Below are positions 48,735-58,811 of a DNA stretch of 64,000 nt, piece by piece. The notes beneath the pieces were generated by a model, which searched no databases, was not told the origin of the DNA, and saw only the letters and a program-made list of their open reading frames with translations. Made by a program: the position numbers and the translations under genes. The stretch's first letter is position 1. Each line of letters starts with the position of its first letter. This DNA is from Gnetum montanum (taxonomy: Eukaryota; Streptophyta; Gnetopsida; Gnetales; Gnetaceae): contig MNCI01021506.1 of assembly GCA_015680685.1 (NCBI GenBank), positions 221,017 to 285,016 on the forward strand. Reading direction: 5' to 3'.

Positions 48735-49512
48735 TGATGAGCCACGATATCGCGTACGCGATATCGCATATGTCCCGCAATATCGCGTCCTGCCTCATCT
48801 TCTATAAATAAGAGGTGACACCCTTTGTTCCAGGGGGAGTTAGACTTAGACCCTTAGCAAAACTCTTGCAGTTTTACCATTCCAAAGTTAGAATAATTTC
48901 CATGTGCCCGTAGTAGGAGTCATAGAGTGAACAGATCTTTATTTGAGCAAACTGTACCTAAGCACACATTTGTGTACGCCAATAAAGACGAACTTTATGA
49001 TAAACCTTGTAGCATACGGACTAAGCTAATTAGTAATTAATTCTTATTGAATGTTTAGTTAATTAAATTCTCTCTCAACCCTTGATCCTCTTAGTTTAGT
49101 GCACTCAGTACGACCTCTTCGAGCATGCGTGTAGCACTTGGTAAGCCAGTAACGATTAGCGTTTGATAATCCCAGCAACGTTACACTGGTTCACGATGTG
49201 TACGACAAGTGGGAATAGATACTAGTGTTAGGACAATTAGAACTTAGTTAATGTAAGTTAGTCACTTAATTCTCTTCCCTTTCTCTTATTAGCATAAGAC
49301 ACCAAAAAGATAAAAGTTATACAAATCATATACCTCAAGCTTACTTAACCATACAACTGTGACAATACAAGTAAGTTTGGGAAGATAATGATTGATTGAC
49401 CCTGAGTGTTCCATTAAGGCATGTAAGCACTTAGTCCTTGGAGTTCGACCGGATCGCGCGTGAGATGCTCATATTCGTATGGTTGAGTGTTGGGGTATCT
49501 CACCACTCATCA
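48735..49512 (+). repeat. A+ 3' LTR with 22-bp perfect CpG palindrome
   Basis: 778 bp. A perfect palindrome at 48745-48766 (arm CGATATCGCGT) contains six CpGs and lies about 35 bp before the TATA box TATAAATAAG (48803). TCTTTATT 48936-48943 and AATAAAGA 48981-48988 form the shared arm pair. Confidence 0.94.
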
Positions 49513-49517
49513 ACAAG

Positions 49518-50547
49518 AATACATGTCTCAACCATATTTCGACATGTGAAGATGATGAGCATTTATGTTCAAATGGCAATGAAAACATTTCTCAATCAGG
49601 TGAAGGGAATGATGAGGAAGAACAATCTAGCTATGGAAGTGTTGGAACCCATTAGCCAAGGATTTTAATGAAAGAGAATTCACTTTCTTAAATTAGAATT
49701 CTAAGAGCTTCATCAATGGCCACTACTTCTTCTCATGACAAGATAGATGAGGAAGAAGAGACAAAGCTTACTAGGGTATGTAGAAATGTTGCCAAACTTA
49801 TGTATGTAGAACTAAAGACTTTCAATGATGTAGAAGATACCAATGCTTTCTTAAGTTGACTAAAGGCACTTGATAAGCATTTTGAGTTGGAAGAGGTACC
49901 AAATCAATTAAGGGTACTTATTTCTGAATCCAAATTAGAAGCTATGCCTTCCACTTTATGGGAAAAGGAGTTTCAAGCTTATGAAAGATAGAATGGTCAA
50001 CCTATCAGAGATTGGAATATGATGAAATATAGGTTGAGGAGAAAATTTGAATGGTCTCATTAAAGACAAGAGACCATTATGAAGTTTATGTTAAGGATTT
50101 TTACATAAAATTTTATGATCTATTTAATCAAGCTAAGGTGAACTAGGAGGAGTATGAATAGCCTTTAATCTTTCTAAGAGGTCTCAAAATGATGTATCAG
50201 TAGGAGTTGTCATTATATGAGCCTTAAATTGATGATAAGGCTTATGATTTGACAATCAAGGTAGAAAGGAAACTCAATGGATTTGGGAACAAGAGCAAAT
50301 AGGCTTCTAAGGGAAAGGAGAAGGGATCCAAAGTCTAAGAATGAACCTAAGTTCAAACCTAAAGATAAAGATGGTAGCCATGACAAGAAGATAGAGTGAG
50401 AAGGGCAAAGCCAAGAACGACCAAGGCAAGGGAGGTAAGGATAAAGGCAACATCTCATCAAAGATTTAATGCTTCTACTGTGAAGAATGGGGACACAAGC
50501 AATGAAAATGCCCACTTCTCAAGGTAGCCAAGGGCAAGGATGTGTAA
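49518..50547 (+). pseudogene. Element D gag, C-terminal part with zinc knuckle
   Basis: The continuation after A+ reads NTCLNHISTCEDDEHLCS, then AFLS*LKALDKHFELEEV, SEWEKEFQAYE-like capsid blocks and KYRLRRKFEW. A knuckle CFYCEEWGHKQ*KC (50470-50511) keeps C-x2-C-x4-H-x4-C with one stop inside. Lys-rich linkers surround it. Multiple stops and frame changes. Confidence 0.75.
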
Positions 50548-50550
50548 AAA

Positions 50551-50845
50551 ATGGAGGTGAAGGAGACATTAAGCCAAGCTCTTCAAAGAGATAACCCTAA
50601 TGCTCCCAAGATTAAGGAAGTTTCTAAATTAAATTCTTGTGCATTCATGAGGAATGTAAATAGAGAAGACTATCCTATTAGAAGATTGTTATTTCAGATT
50701 GAGGCTAGATGTTTACTTAGTGGGGAATGGATTCATATTTTGATTGATGGGAAGGCCCAAGAAAATGTTATTTCATCTAGTACAGTTACTAGATTGCTTT
50801 TGGTAACTAATCCTTATCCAAGATCCTACAAGGTAGATTGATTAT
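50551..50845 (+). pseudogene. Element D aspartic protease, truncated
   Basis: Open from 50551: MEVKETLSQALQR leads to NREDYPIRRLLFQIEARC and IHILIDGKAQENVISSSTVTRL, a Gypsy-type retropepsin in which D-G replaces the D-S-G active site. Sequence stops matching at the family C LTR start (50846). Confidence 0.72.
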
Positions 50846-51340
50846 TGATGAGAGCGGTTACTCTAATAATTAGAGTGGTTATTATTAAAGTGGTTACTCT
50901 AATTATTAGAGTGGTTATCATTAGAGAAATTACTCTAATTAGTAGACTGGTTATTATTAGAGCGGTTATTCCCGAGTTACTCTTGGGCCTATAAATACAG
51001 TGCCCAAGCGCACAATAGGGAGTAATTCAAAAGAAGGAGTCAAGAGGAAGACTGGGAAGAAGAAGTCTTTTAGTAGTCAAGTAGTGAAACTCTTGTAGTC
51101 TATTTAGAAGTTATAGTAGTTTCCAAGTGCTCGCAGCAGGAGGTCGAAGTGTGGATAGATCTTTATTCGAGCATTGTGTACCTGAGCACACCTTGTGTAC
51201 GAAAATAAAGACAAGCTCTTCGATTCATCCTTGTAGCACTTGAGATTTTTTTTCCTACACATTTATTTTATTTTATTTTCTTATAAATTTATTTTATTTT
51301 ATTTTATTTTATGCACTTTACATTTCTATTATTAGCGTAG
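50846..51340 (+). mobile_element. Family C LTR, 5' part, cut by A-rev
   Basis: Starts TGATGAGAGCGG. U3 holds two 17-bp near-perfect palindromes (50860-50876, 50896-50912; arms ACTCTAAT/ATTAGAGT) and further half copies, then a TATA box (CTATAAATAC near 50990). TCTTTATT 51160-51167 pairs with AATAAAGA 51204-51211. It ends abruptly at A-rev; the rest should lie beyond the window. Whether this is a solo LTR or part of an element is unknown. Confidence 0.8.
51261..51312. repeat. TTTTA microsatellite in family C LTR
   Basis: Two runs of (TTTTA)n separated by CTTATAAATT, in the U5 part of the family C LTR. Confidence 0.85.
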
Positions 51341-53007
51341 TGATGAGTGGCGAGATACCCCTACACTCAACCATACGAATACGAGTGTTTCACGCATGAT
51401 CCAATCGAAGGACCAAGTGCTTATGCGCCTTGATGGAACACTTAGGGTTAATCAATCGTTGTCTTTCCAAACTTACTTGTATTGTCACGGTTGTATGGTT
51501 AAGTAAGCTTGAGGTATATGATTTTTATAGCTTTTGTATTTTTTATGTCTTCTACTAATAAAGGAGAGGGAGAGAGAACTAAGTGGCTAACTTACATTAA
51601 CTATTCATTAACTAGTTTCTAAATGTTCCTAACACCAGTATCCGTTTCGACTTTTTGTACACATCCTAAACCAGTGCAAGGCTACTGGGATTACCAAACG
51701 CTAATTGTTACTGGGTTACTAATGAGCAGCTAGGTACCCCTACACTCAACCATACGAATACGAGCGTTCAAGCACAATTCGGTCAAACTCTGTGGACATG
51801 CTAGTTGTGGTATCTAGATCATTACACGTTGAGCGTAGTTCACTGTATTCCCACCTGGACAAGTATTGGCTTTGTCATGTATGGTTTAGTCCAGAGTGAG
51901 GCGTATGATGTGATCCTAAACTAATGCTACTCCTAGAGACAATGGAAAATAATCTTGATTAAACTAATGAGCAATTGGAAATGAGTCTAAGCTAGCCTAA
52001 GTGCGATGAGCATCCATTCCTTAATCATCTGTACACATCTTGGACCTTGTGCACGACTACTGTTGGGATTACCAAGCGTAGATCCTAGGTACGCTATTGG
52101 GTTACCAAGTAGTCACACTTAAATGCTCGTGATTAAGTCGTACTCATTCCGCAGTTAACAACAACAATAGTAAATGATGATAAAGAAATATTAACTAAGA
52201 AATAATAAATAACAATAATAATTAAACAATTAAAACTAAGTGAATGCTGCAATGATGAAGTAGTCTCGATCTTTATTTTCAGTCATGTATGTGTCCAAGT
52301 ACGTCACACTCGAATAAAGGTGCCGTACAATTACAAGCATCACACTGCGGGCATGCACTAGGAAAATATTCTAATTCCTACGGAAACAAAATGCAAGGGC
52401 TTTGCTACAACTACTTGAAAAAATCTCTAGGAGTAGCAGAGGGCCACTTATTTATAGGCTAAAATAGGCTCTGCATAAACAGGGTGACGTTGATGCATGG
52501 AGGGATGCATCAAAGGGCCGCGTCAACGCGGCTGCATATACGGGGCCTAGTTGACGCATCGACTGCTTAGCGCTTCATCAGTTACCAAGCGCTACACACA
52601 TGCTCAAAGCAGTCGTACTGAGTGTATTTAACTAAGGGGGTTGAAGGTTGAGAGATATATTAATTAACTAGGAAAGCATTAAATAATAATTAATTACTAA
52701 TTAGCTTAATCTGTATGCTGCAAGGTTTATCATAAAGTTCGTCTTTATTACCGTACACAAAATTGTGCTCAGGTACAAATTGCTCAAATAAAGATCCGTT
52801 CACTCTATGACTCCTATTGTGGGCACACAGAAATAATTCTAACTCTAGAATGACAAAACTACAAGAGTCTAGCTAAGGGTCTAAATCTAATGTATGGGAA
52901 CCAAGGGCACCGCCTCTTATTTATAGAAGATGAGGCAGGACGCGATATCGCATGGTGGATGTGATATCGCATACACAATATCGTGTACATGATATCGCGG
53001 TTCATCA
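51341..53007 (-). repeat. A-rev 3' LTR, split by a solo B LTR
   Basis: Two blocks, 51341-51719 and 52586-53007 (with the duplicated GTTAC between), are homologous to the A+ LTR. The right edge TTCATCA is the LTR start in reverse. Plus-strand TCTTTATT 52742-52749 and AATAAAGA 52787-52794 give the arm pair. The U3 carries four ATATCG-type motifs next to the TATA box. Confidence 0.92.
51720..52580 (-). mobile_element. Solo LTR of family B, TSD GTTAC
   Basis: 861 bp flanked by GTTAC (51715-51719 and 52581-52585). Read in reverse it starts TGATGAAGCGCT and ends GTACCTAGCTGCTCATTA. It matches the 5' LTR of the full B element closely over the shared part. It is the product of LTR-LTR recombination after insertion. 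Arms CTTTATT 52271-52277 and AATAAAG 52313-52319. Confidence 0.93.
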
Positions 53008-53642
53008 TACCCCCATGATTGAATGAAAACTCGTCCTCAAGTTCCTTACAAAATATTGGGAAGGTATGGGATTATTGACTTGAATGACAACTAATGGTGA
53101 ATGGGTGACATGTGAATGAATCAACATTAGTGTTCATGGCTACAAAAGTGAACACTATACACAATTGACATCTAGGTTATTTGGTAGCTGAGAGGGAAGA
53201 GAGAGAGAGAGAAAAGGAGAAGACATGTTATTATCGATGCCAAGATTGCGCCTTCCATTGTCCATCCATAGCTACGCCATCAATCTTGTTCCTTCCACAA
53301 CCATTTTAACACTAGTCCATCCTGAGTGTTTTCTCTAGGTCCAGTCCATTGTTGTATGATTGCCATATGCACACATAACACAGTTACATATGAGCAAGGA
53401 TAAGTAAATCACAATACATTTGATACCTTACCTCAGTGTAAGGTCCATTGGCTAAGTTGTGAAATGGCCAATACAGATTCTAGAGATATAACACTAGTGA
53501 CTACCCAAGATGTAGGGGTTAGGAAAAATTGAAAAAATTGGACCAGGGCCCCCATGACTAAGAGCGATCCTCAGGTAGCGATAGAATAGAAAAAGATAAG
53601 GAATAAGAAAGATGGAGAAAAAGAAACAATGGCAATGCCAAT
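53008..53642 (-). other. A-rev 3' non-coding region, part 1
   Basis: Reverse complement of A+ 48090-48734, including polypurine tract TACCCCCATGA (53008-53018) and the internal polypurine-like motif (53548-53560). Interrupted at 53643 by element B. Confidence 0.88.
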
Positions 53643-54178
53643 TGATGAAGCGCTATATAGTTGATGCGTCGACTAGGTTGCATATACGGGGCCCTGTATA
53701 CACGACTGCATCGACGCGGGCCTATTGACGTAGCCTTCCTACGTCGACCTGGCCCCGTTTATGCTGCCACCTATCCCAACCTATAAATAAGAGGGCCTTT
53801 CGCCTCATTCAGACATCTTTTGAGTAGTTGTAGTGAAGCCCTTACATTTTGTTTCTGTAGGAGTTAGATTATTTTCCTAAGTGCATGCCCGTAGTGTGAT
53901 GCTTGTAATTGTATGACACCTTTATTTGAGTGTGACGTACTTGGACGTGCACATGACCGAAAATAAAGATCGAGATTACTTCATCATTGTAGCATTCACT
54001 TAGTTTTAATTGTTTAATTATTATTGTTAATTGTTATTGTTATTTATTTTTTTCTTAGTTAATATTTATTTATCATCATTTACTATTCTTGTTGTTAAAT
54101 GCGAAATGAGTACGACTTAATCACGAGCATTTAAGTGTGACTACTTGGTAACCTAGTAGCATACCTAGGATCTACGCT
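53643..54178 (+). repeat. Element B 5' LTR, 3'-truncated
   Basis: About 536 bp. It follows the solo B LTR until CCTAGGATCTACGCT, where about 390 nt of LTR end and the primer site are missing. TATA box CTATAAATAA (53781). Arms CTTTATTT 53920-53927 and AAATAAAG 53961-53968. Confidence 0.85.
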
Positions 54179-54854
54179 ACTGGCCATGCAAAACATGTAG
54201 AGTAGTGGCCACGTGTCCCATCGTTCGATTTCTTCCTTGCAGAGTTCTTTTTTGCGTCCCATTCTTCGATTTTTTGTCTCTTTTTTGCACTCAATTACCT
54301 TCCTCATGTCCTCAGCCATGACCAGGCCTCTCACGCACTTCAACTACCCCAATTTGGCTTTTCAAATTCATCATTTCAAGTTTTTTTCGAGTTGGTTAAT
54401 GGATGTCCAACACTGCGTATACGGGGCCTCGTATATGCAGTGCCTGTGTATACATGGCCTCGTCGATGCAACGCCTAACCCTATATATACACCCACTGTG
54501 CTTTGCAATTTTCATCATTTGGAGTCCAAATTGAGGGGATTTTTTGCCATATTTTTTTGCCTAACCCTTCCCAACACACCTCCATTCCATCATGTGTCCG
54601 CATCAACCTGTCCTTGCCCTTTTACACAACCGGAGGTATGCTCTCAGTCGTGGGGGGGGGGGGGGGGGTGCCTTTGTGTAATTAATTAATTTGGTTAATT
54701 ACGAAAACTTTGGCCCTAGCCCATAAATTAATGCTTCGAAAGACTTAACGGTGTGCCTGTGCCAACAACATAACTTGGTCAAATTGAGAAGGTATATACA
54801 GACCATCTTAAGCTATTTATGAATGGTCTAACGGGCAGTTATGTTGGTTTGCAG
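54179..54854 (+). other. Element B leader region
   Basis: Contains a U3-like patch (54410-54490) with GTATACGGGGCC, GTCGATGCAACG and a TATATATA box, resembling the B promoter. Next comes a polypurine-like CTCAGTCGTG plus a 17-G run (54652-54668) matching the internal tract of element A. A splice-acceptor-like TTTGCAG lies directly before the ATG at 54855. Confidence 0.6.
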
Positions 54855-57681
54855 ATGGTACCCAAACCAAGGCATCCAAGGGATGAAGGAACGTCACAAC
54901 CAAGGGATAAACACCCACGCATGGGAAGGTGACGAGGTGTGCAACAACCAGTGCATGCGGAGAGCTCTCATGCAACTGGACCCTTCCATGAAAGACCTAA
55001 CGTGGAATCTGTTCATCAGATTCCCGAAGAGGAGATTCCCAGCGAGCAATCACTCGGGGATGAGACTCCTGGGATAGCACCACGGCTTGAGGTCACCCTT
55101 ACCCAAGCCTGCCTTGATGCTATCATGCCGTACGAGATGCAACGAATGGTCCTTCAAGAGCTAAATTTTGGACCATTCCTCGAGAACGTGCTAGAAGAAG
55201 TGAGGCTCCAACTGCAGAACTCTCTGATGTGGCCAATCATCACAACCAGTGGTGAATGGTACTTAGGAGAAACTTATCTCTTCTGCACGAATCGGCAACC
55301 AGGGTCTAGAGTAAGAATCAAAGACATTTATGTCTCTTACTCTTCAGAGGTGATAGAATAGGCTTTGGGGTTATCCAAAACTAGGGCAGATGTGGTAGAG
55401 ATTCCAAAGCAGGCCGATCTAGAGGTAAAGGCGGAATGGACCAAACGGTGCTATAGGGTAGAGCGCAAGGAATTCTACTATCTAACCACGGCGAAGAGAG
55501 TGTACTCAAAGATCGTGTCTTACCACCTAAACCCAATGGTAAGACTCAGCAAAATCACAACCTTCTTTGCTCGTGCATGTGTAGCCTTAAGTAGGAAATT
55601 CCCAATGAATCTTCTACAGCTGTTATTTTTAGAGATTGAAAAAAGATTCGCTCAGAACGAATGTGGAAGATGAGCTCTCCCCTTTCCCCGCCTAATCCAA
55701 AAGTTGTGCAAATGGGCAGGGATAGCATGATATTCCAATGATGTAGTCCGGTGCACCCCAATTGCCTCGTGGTGAGAGATGATGAAAGATAAAATTGTTG
55801 CCACCACATAGACAGAGGAGGAGCAGCAACCACCTCCACCACCTGCACAAACAATGTAGCCGGGCTCACAAACCATGGCAGAATACATCCGTGAGATCCG
55901 AGAAATGCTCTTGAGCTAGCAAGAGCAATCCAGAAGGACTGATGGAGGAGAAGACCCTTCGGTCTATCACCTTACCATGAGCCACCTAGAGTAAGTGGAT
56001 CAATCAGTTAGCTTGCTTGGAAGGGCAGGGCCGATATTCTCCACCGCCCGAGCACAAGTTCCAACTAGAACAGATCCAAGCATCCGAGATGTATCAACCT
56101 CAAACCAACAGTTATTCCTCGAAATCTCAGGGAATGCTACTACTTTCTCGGTACGCTAGGAAGATGGTGAAGAGGTGATGGTCCTGGTGATGCAGCACTA
56201 GGGATAGGAAGTTGCGACCGAAGTGGTTGCTGACACAATTTCTACGACTCTCAATGCACCGGAAACACTTGTACCAAACATTCATGGACTACAAGATGTA
56301 CAGGTGTCTATTGGAACTTTGCATAGCCAGATTGATGTAGCCCAACATGAAGAGTTATTGGATCGACTGGTGGGAACCGGGCAACCGCTTCTGGATGTCT
56401 TCGACCTTCCGAAAAACATTATTGCAACCCAGTCGAAGCTGCTCTCGGCAAGTGGCAAGAGCCTCGTTTTGAAAGGGTAACTTGAAGCTGGTCAAGTTGC
56501 TTGTCAGCGCTTGGCAACTGAGGTAGGCCAATTAAGAGCCCAGCTTGCCGATTCAGCCATCCTCAACTGCGAAATCACCAGAGATGAAGCTTTTCAATAG
56601 CTTCAACTTAAACTTCAAGTTGTTGAGGATGTGCGAGAGAGGCCTGAGCACATTGCTTAGACAAGGACTTGACAGAGGTTCATCAGGAGAATGTGCGGCT
56701 GACCGCGGAGGTTCATCGCCTGTGCAATGTTGGTGCAGAGAACAAACACATGAAAAATTTCATCCACCAACAGCAGGAGGAGCTAGCCAGGGTGAACGCT
56801 GACATAAGAAGGTTGGCTGTTGAAAATCAAAATCTGTCAATGGAGGAGGTTCGAGCATTGTGATAGAAGTCTGCAATTGAAATTTTCGCTTGAAAAAATG
56901 AGCCCTAAAATTTGAAAAAGTCAAAAATCATTACAGGGACCAAGTGAGATTGCAGAAGGAAGTGAACGAAAAGCATATTCAAGTTGCAAAGGCCAAGATG
57001 AACCAAGCACTCCAGCAGCTCCAGGAGAGAGGCGATGCATGGCAACCTATCTTCGATGGGTTGAACGACTATAATAAAGCTGAAATCTGCCTAAAGGAGC
57101 TATAGATTGGGGAGATGACAGGATACATGGAGCTTGCCAACCTTCGATATGCAAACCTGGCTATGCTCACAGCCAGGAGACCACAGTCAAAATCAGAAAA
57201 GAAAGTGGCTGCCTTGTATTCCTTATACAAGGATGAGTTCCAGGCACATAAGGTGAAAAAACAAAAGCTGGCAATGGAAAACGTGGAGCTTGAGGTCCTA
57301 TGCACAAGCTTTGAAGGACAATGTATAGTTGCAGAGGACCTGGGCCATAGAATGAATGACTACCAACAGTTGCAGGCGTCAATCCAAGTGTTCGACATCG
57401 AACATAAGCAGTTCGCATCCTGGTTTGTCAACCTAAAAGAACTACTTCTAGCACTGCCATGCCCTTGGGAGGTTCCAATTCCAACACACATTGGAGAAGC
57501 TACCTGGACAGTGAACGATCCCAGAAGCAAAGAAGAAAACATGAGGGCTCTCTTGGAGGCTTTCTAGTTGCCTCCAGAAGTTGCAGCTACTGCAGCACAA
57601 CTGTCATCCATGCCACCACCAACGCATAGGCTAGAGGTTGGAGAAGGCCCGTTAGAACCAGCGCCCCCAGGGACGGTGTGA
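54855..57681 (+). pseudogene. Element B long decayed ORF: N-terminal domain plus coiled coils, function unknown
   Basis: Starts ATG 54855 (MVPKPRHPRDEGTSQPRDK). One frame runs to about 56640, broken only by stops (54930, 55359, 55671 and others). Residues of the first 270 codons look globular (EWYLGETYLFCTNRQ, YHLNPMVRLSKITTFFARAC, KFPMNLLQLLFLEIEKRF). Then come Gln/Pro-rich linkers and heptad-like stretches (VGQLRAQLADS; VRLTAEVHRLC; QQQEELARVNADIRRLAVEN at 56770-56850). After frame changes 57115-57567 stays open and ends with a Pro-rich tail at TGA 57681. Total about 940 codons. I do not recognise the family; helix-rich plant transposon proteins of unknown role are a loose comparison. Confidence 0.7.
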
Positions 57682-57891
57682 TTGTCTCCAGCAATTTTGT
57701 GCATCATCCTACACAGCAGAGGCTCTAGGACCAGTGAGTTGTTCAATTTTTCTCTGAATACCACCGTTTTTGTAACTTGTCCTCCTCTATAACTCGGGCA
57801 CTTGGTCAAATTCATGTTGTATCATGTATGTGTTGTAAATAAGAATCCATACATTCCAAATTGTAAACTAACTCGAGGACAAGTTTTTGAT

Positions 57892-57904
57892 CAGTCGTGG
57901 GGGT
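57892..57904 (+). promoter_or_regulatory. Element B polypurine tract
   Basis: CAGTCGTGGGGGTA abuts the 3' LTR and is nearly the same as CAGTCATGGGGGTA at the same place in element A. Confidence 0.85.
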
Positions 57905-58806
57905 ATGATGAAGTGTCATTTAGTCGATGCGTCGACTTGGCCGCATATACGGGGCCGCGTCGATGTGGGCCCATCAACGTAGCCTTCCTGCGTCGACGTG
58001 GCCTCGTTTACGCAGCCACCTATCTTAGCCTATAAATAATAGGGTCTTCTGCCTCATTTAGGCACCTTTTTCAGTTAGTTGTAGCGAAGCTCTTGTAGTT
58101 TGTTTCCGCAGGAGATAGAATATTTTCCAAGTGGCCGTAGCAGGTGCAAGAAAAGTGATTAGCTCTTTATTCGAGCGTTGATGTACCTGAGCCCATTGAC
58201 GTGATGACAATAAAGACGAACTATTCAAGAATTCCTTGCAGCATTTGGACTTAGCTATTTTATGCATTCAATAGTTTAATATGTTTATGCTTTATTAGTT
58301 ACTTGGTAATTACTTAAGTTTTTGTTATTATGATTTCAATCGCTATTGTTCATTCATAGTTCTCAAAGGCAATAAGTACGACCATCTTGAACGTAACTCA
58401 AACACTTGGTAAACCCAGTGACGCTTAACGTCTAGTAACCCAGAAGTGTTAGGAGATGCTTATAACGTGCTCGGAAGATGGGACCAAATACTTATGTTAG
58501 GAATAGTTAAGATTTAGATTAAGATAATCTTAGATTAATTAATATTCTAGCCTTACTTTCCAAGATAATTAGCCATCCAAAAAGATAATTAAAAAGCTAT
58601 AAAAATCATTAGCCTTAGTCTCACTTAACCATCGTAAATAGAACCTCACAAGTGAGATTAGGATGACAACGACTATTCTAACCCAAGGTTTCACTAGTTG
58701 GAGTTTGTTGTATGTTAAGTGCTTACAGTCTGCAGATTTCGATCAAGTCACGCATGAACGCTCATGATTCGTATGGTTGGGCGTAGGGGTACCTAGCTGC
58801 TCATCA
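57905..58806 (+). repeat. Element B 3' LTR
   Basis: 902 bp. The U3 is similar to the 5' LTR (GTCGAC and ATATACGGGGCC motifs, TATA box at 58031), but R/U5 differs and is nearer family A/C. Arms TCTTTATT 58164-58171 and AATAAAGA 58209-58216. Ends GGGGTACCTAGCTGCTCATCA-type sequence. Confidence 0.9.
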
Positions 58807-58811
58807 CCAAT

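Larger units (their letters stand above)
39781..49512 (+). mobile_element. Element A+: complete Tat/Athila-like Ty3/Gypsy retrotransposon, decayed, TSD ACAAG
   Basis: LTRs begin TGAT-AGCCACGATAT and end CTCATCA; flanks carry ACAAG at 39776-39780 and 49513-49517. The order is primer site, gag, protease, RT, RNase H, integrase, then about 2 kb of non-coding DNA and polypurine tract. The RT blocks (KDHFPLPFIDQ, FLDGYSEYNQI, FMDDF) and absence of a chromodomain place it with Tat/Athila elements. Gag-protease keeps one frame for 2.8 kb; pol has several small deletions and many stops. Its partner A-rev lies 1.8 kb downstream in the opposite direction. Confidence 0.96.
38722..50845 (+). mobile_element. 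Element D: old truncated Ty3/Gypsy element, host of nested insertions
   Basis: A presumed 5' LTR (38722 to about 39597) is followed by an initiator-Met-type primer site, a gag start at about 39650-39780, then element A+ inserted with duplication ACAAG. The gag resumes at 49518 and runs into zinc knuckle and protease, where family C LTR sequence starts at 50846. The remaining pol of D is not in the window. Dense stop codons make it older than A+. Confidence 0.75.
53643..58806 (+). mobile_element. Element B: non-autonomous LTR retrotransposon without gag or pol, TSD CCAAT
   Basis: 5164 bp flanked by CCAAT (53638-53642 and 58807-58811). It starts TGATGAAG and ends GCTGCTCATCA. The inside (54180-57904) has no match to gag, protease, RT, RNase H or integrase; it carries one long decayed frame with a globular N-terminal part and coiled-coil segments. 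LTR ends, polypurine tract (GTGGGGGTA) and the TTTATT/AATAAA arm pair resemble element A, so A-type machinery is a plausible helper. The two LTRs differ strongly in their R/U5 parts. Confidence 0.92.

Noticed and set aside
54652-54668. 17-G run as a regulatory G-quadruplex
   Set aside because: It is an expanded polypurine-like tract shared with element A; homopolymer length may also be a sequencing artefact.
54179-54860. A second nested LTR inside element B (U3-like patch with TATA at 54410-54490)
   Set aside because: It has promoter-like motifs but no TG...CA ends, no TTTATT/AATAAA pair and no duplicated target site; kept as leader region.
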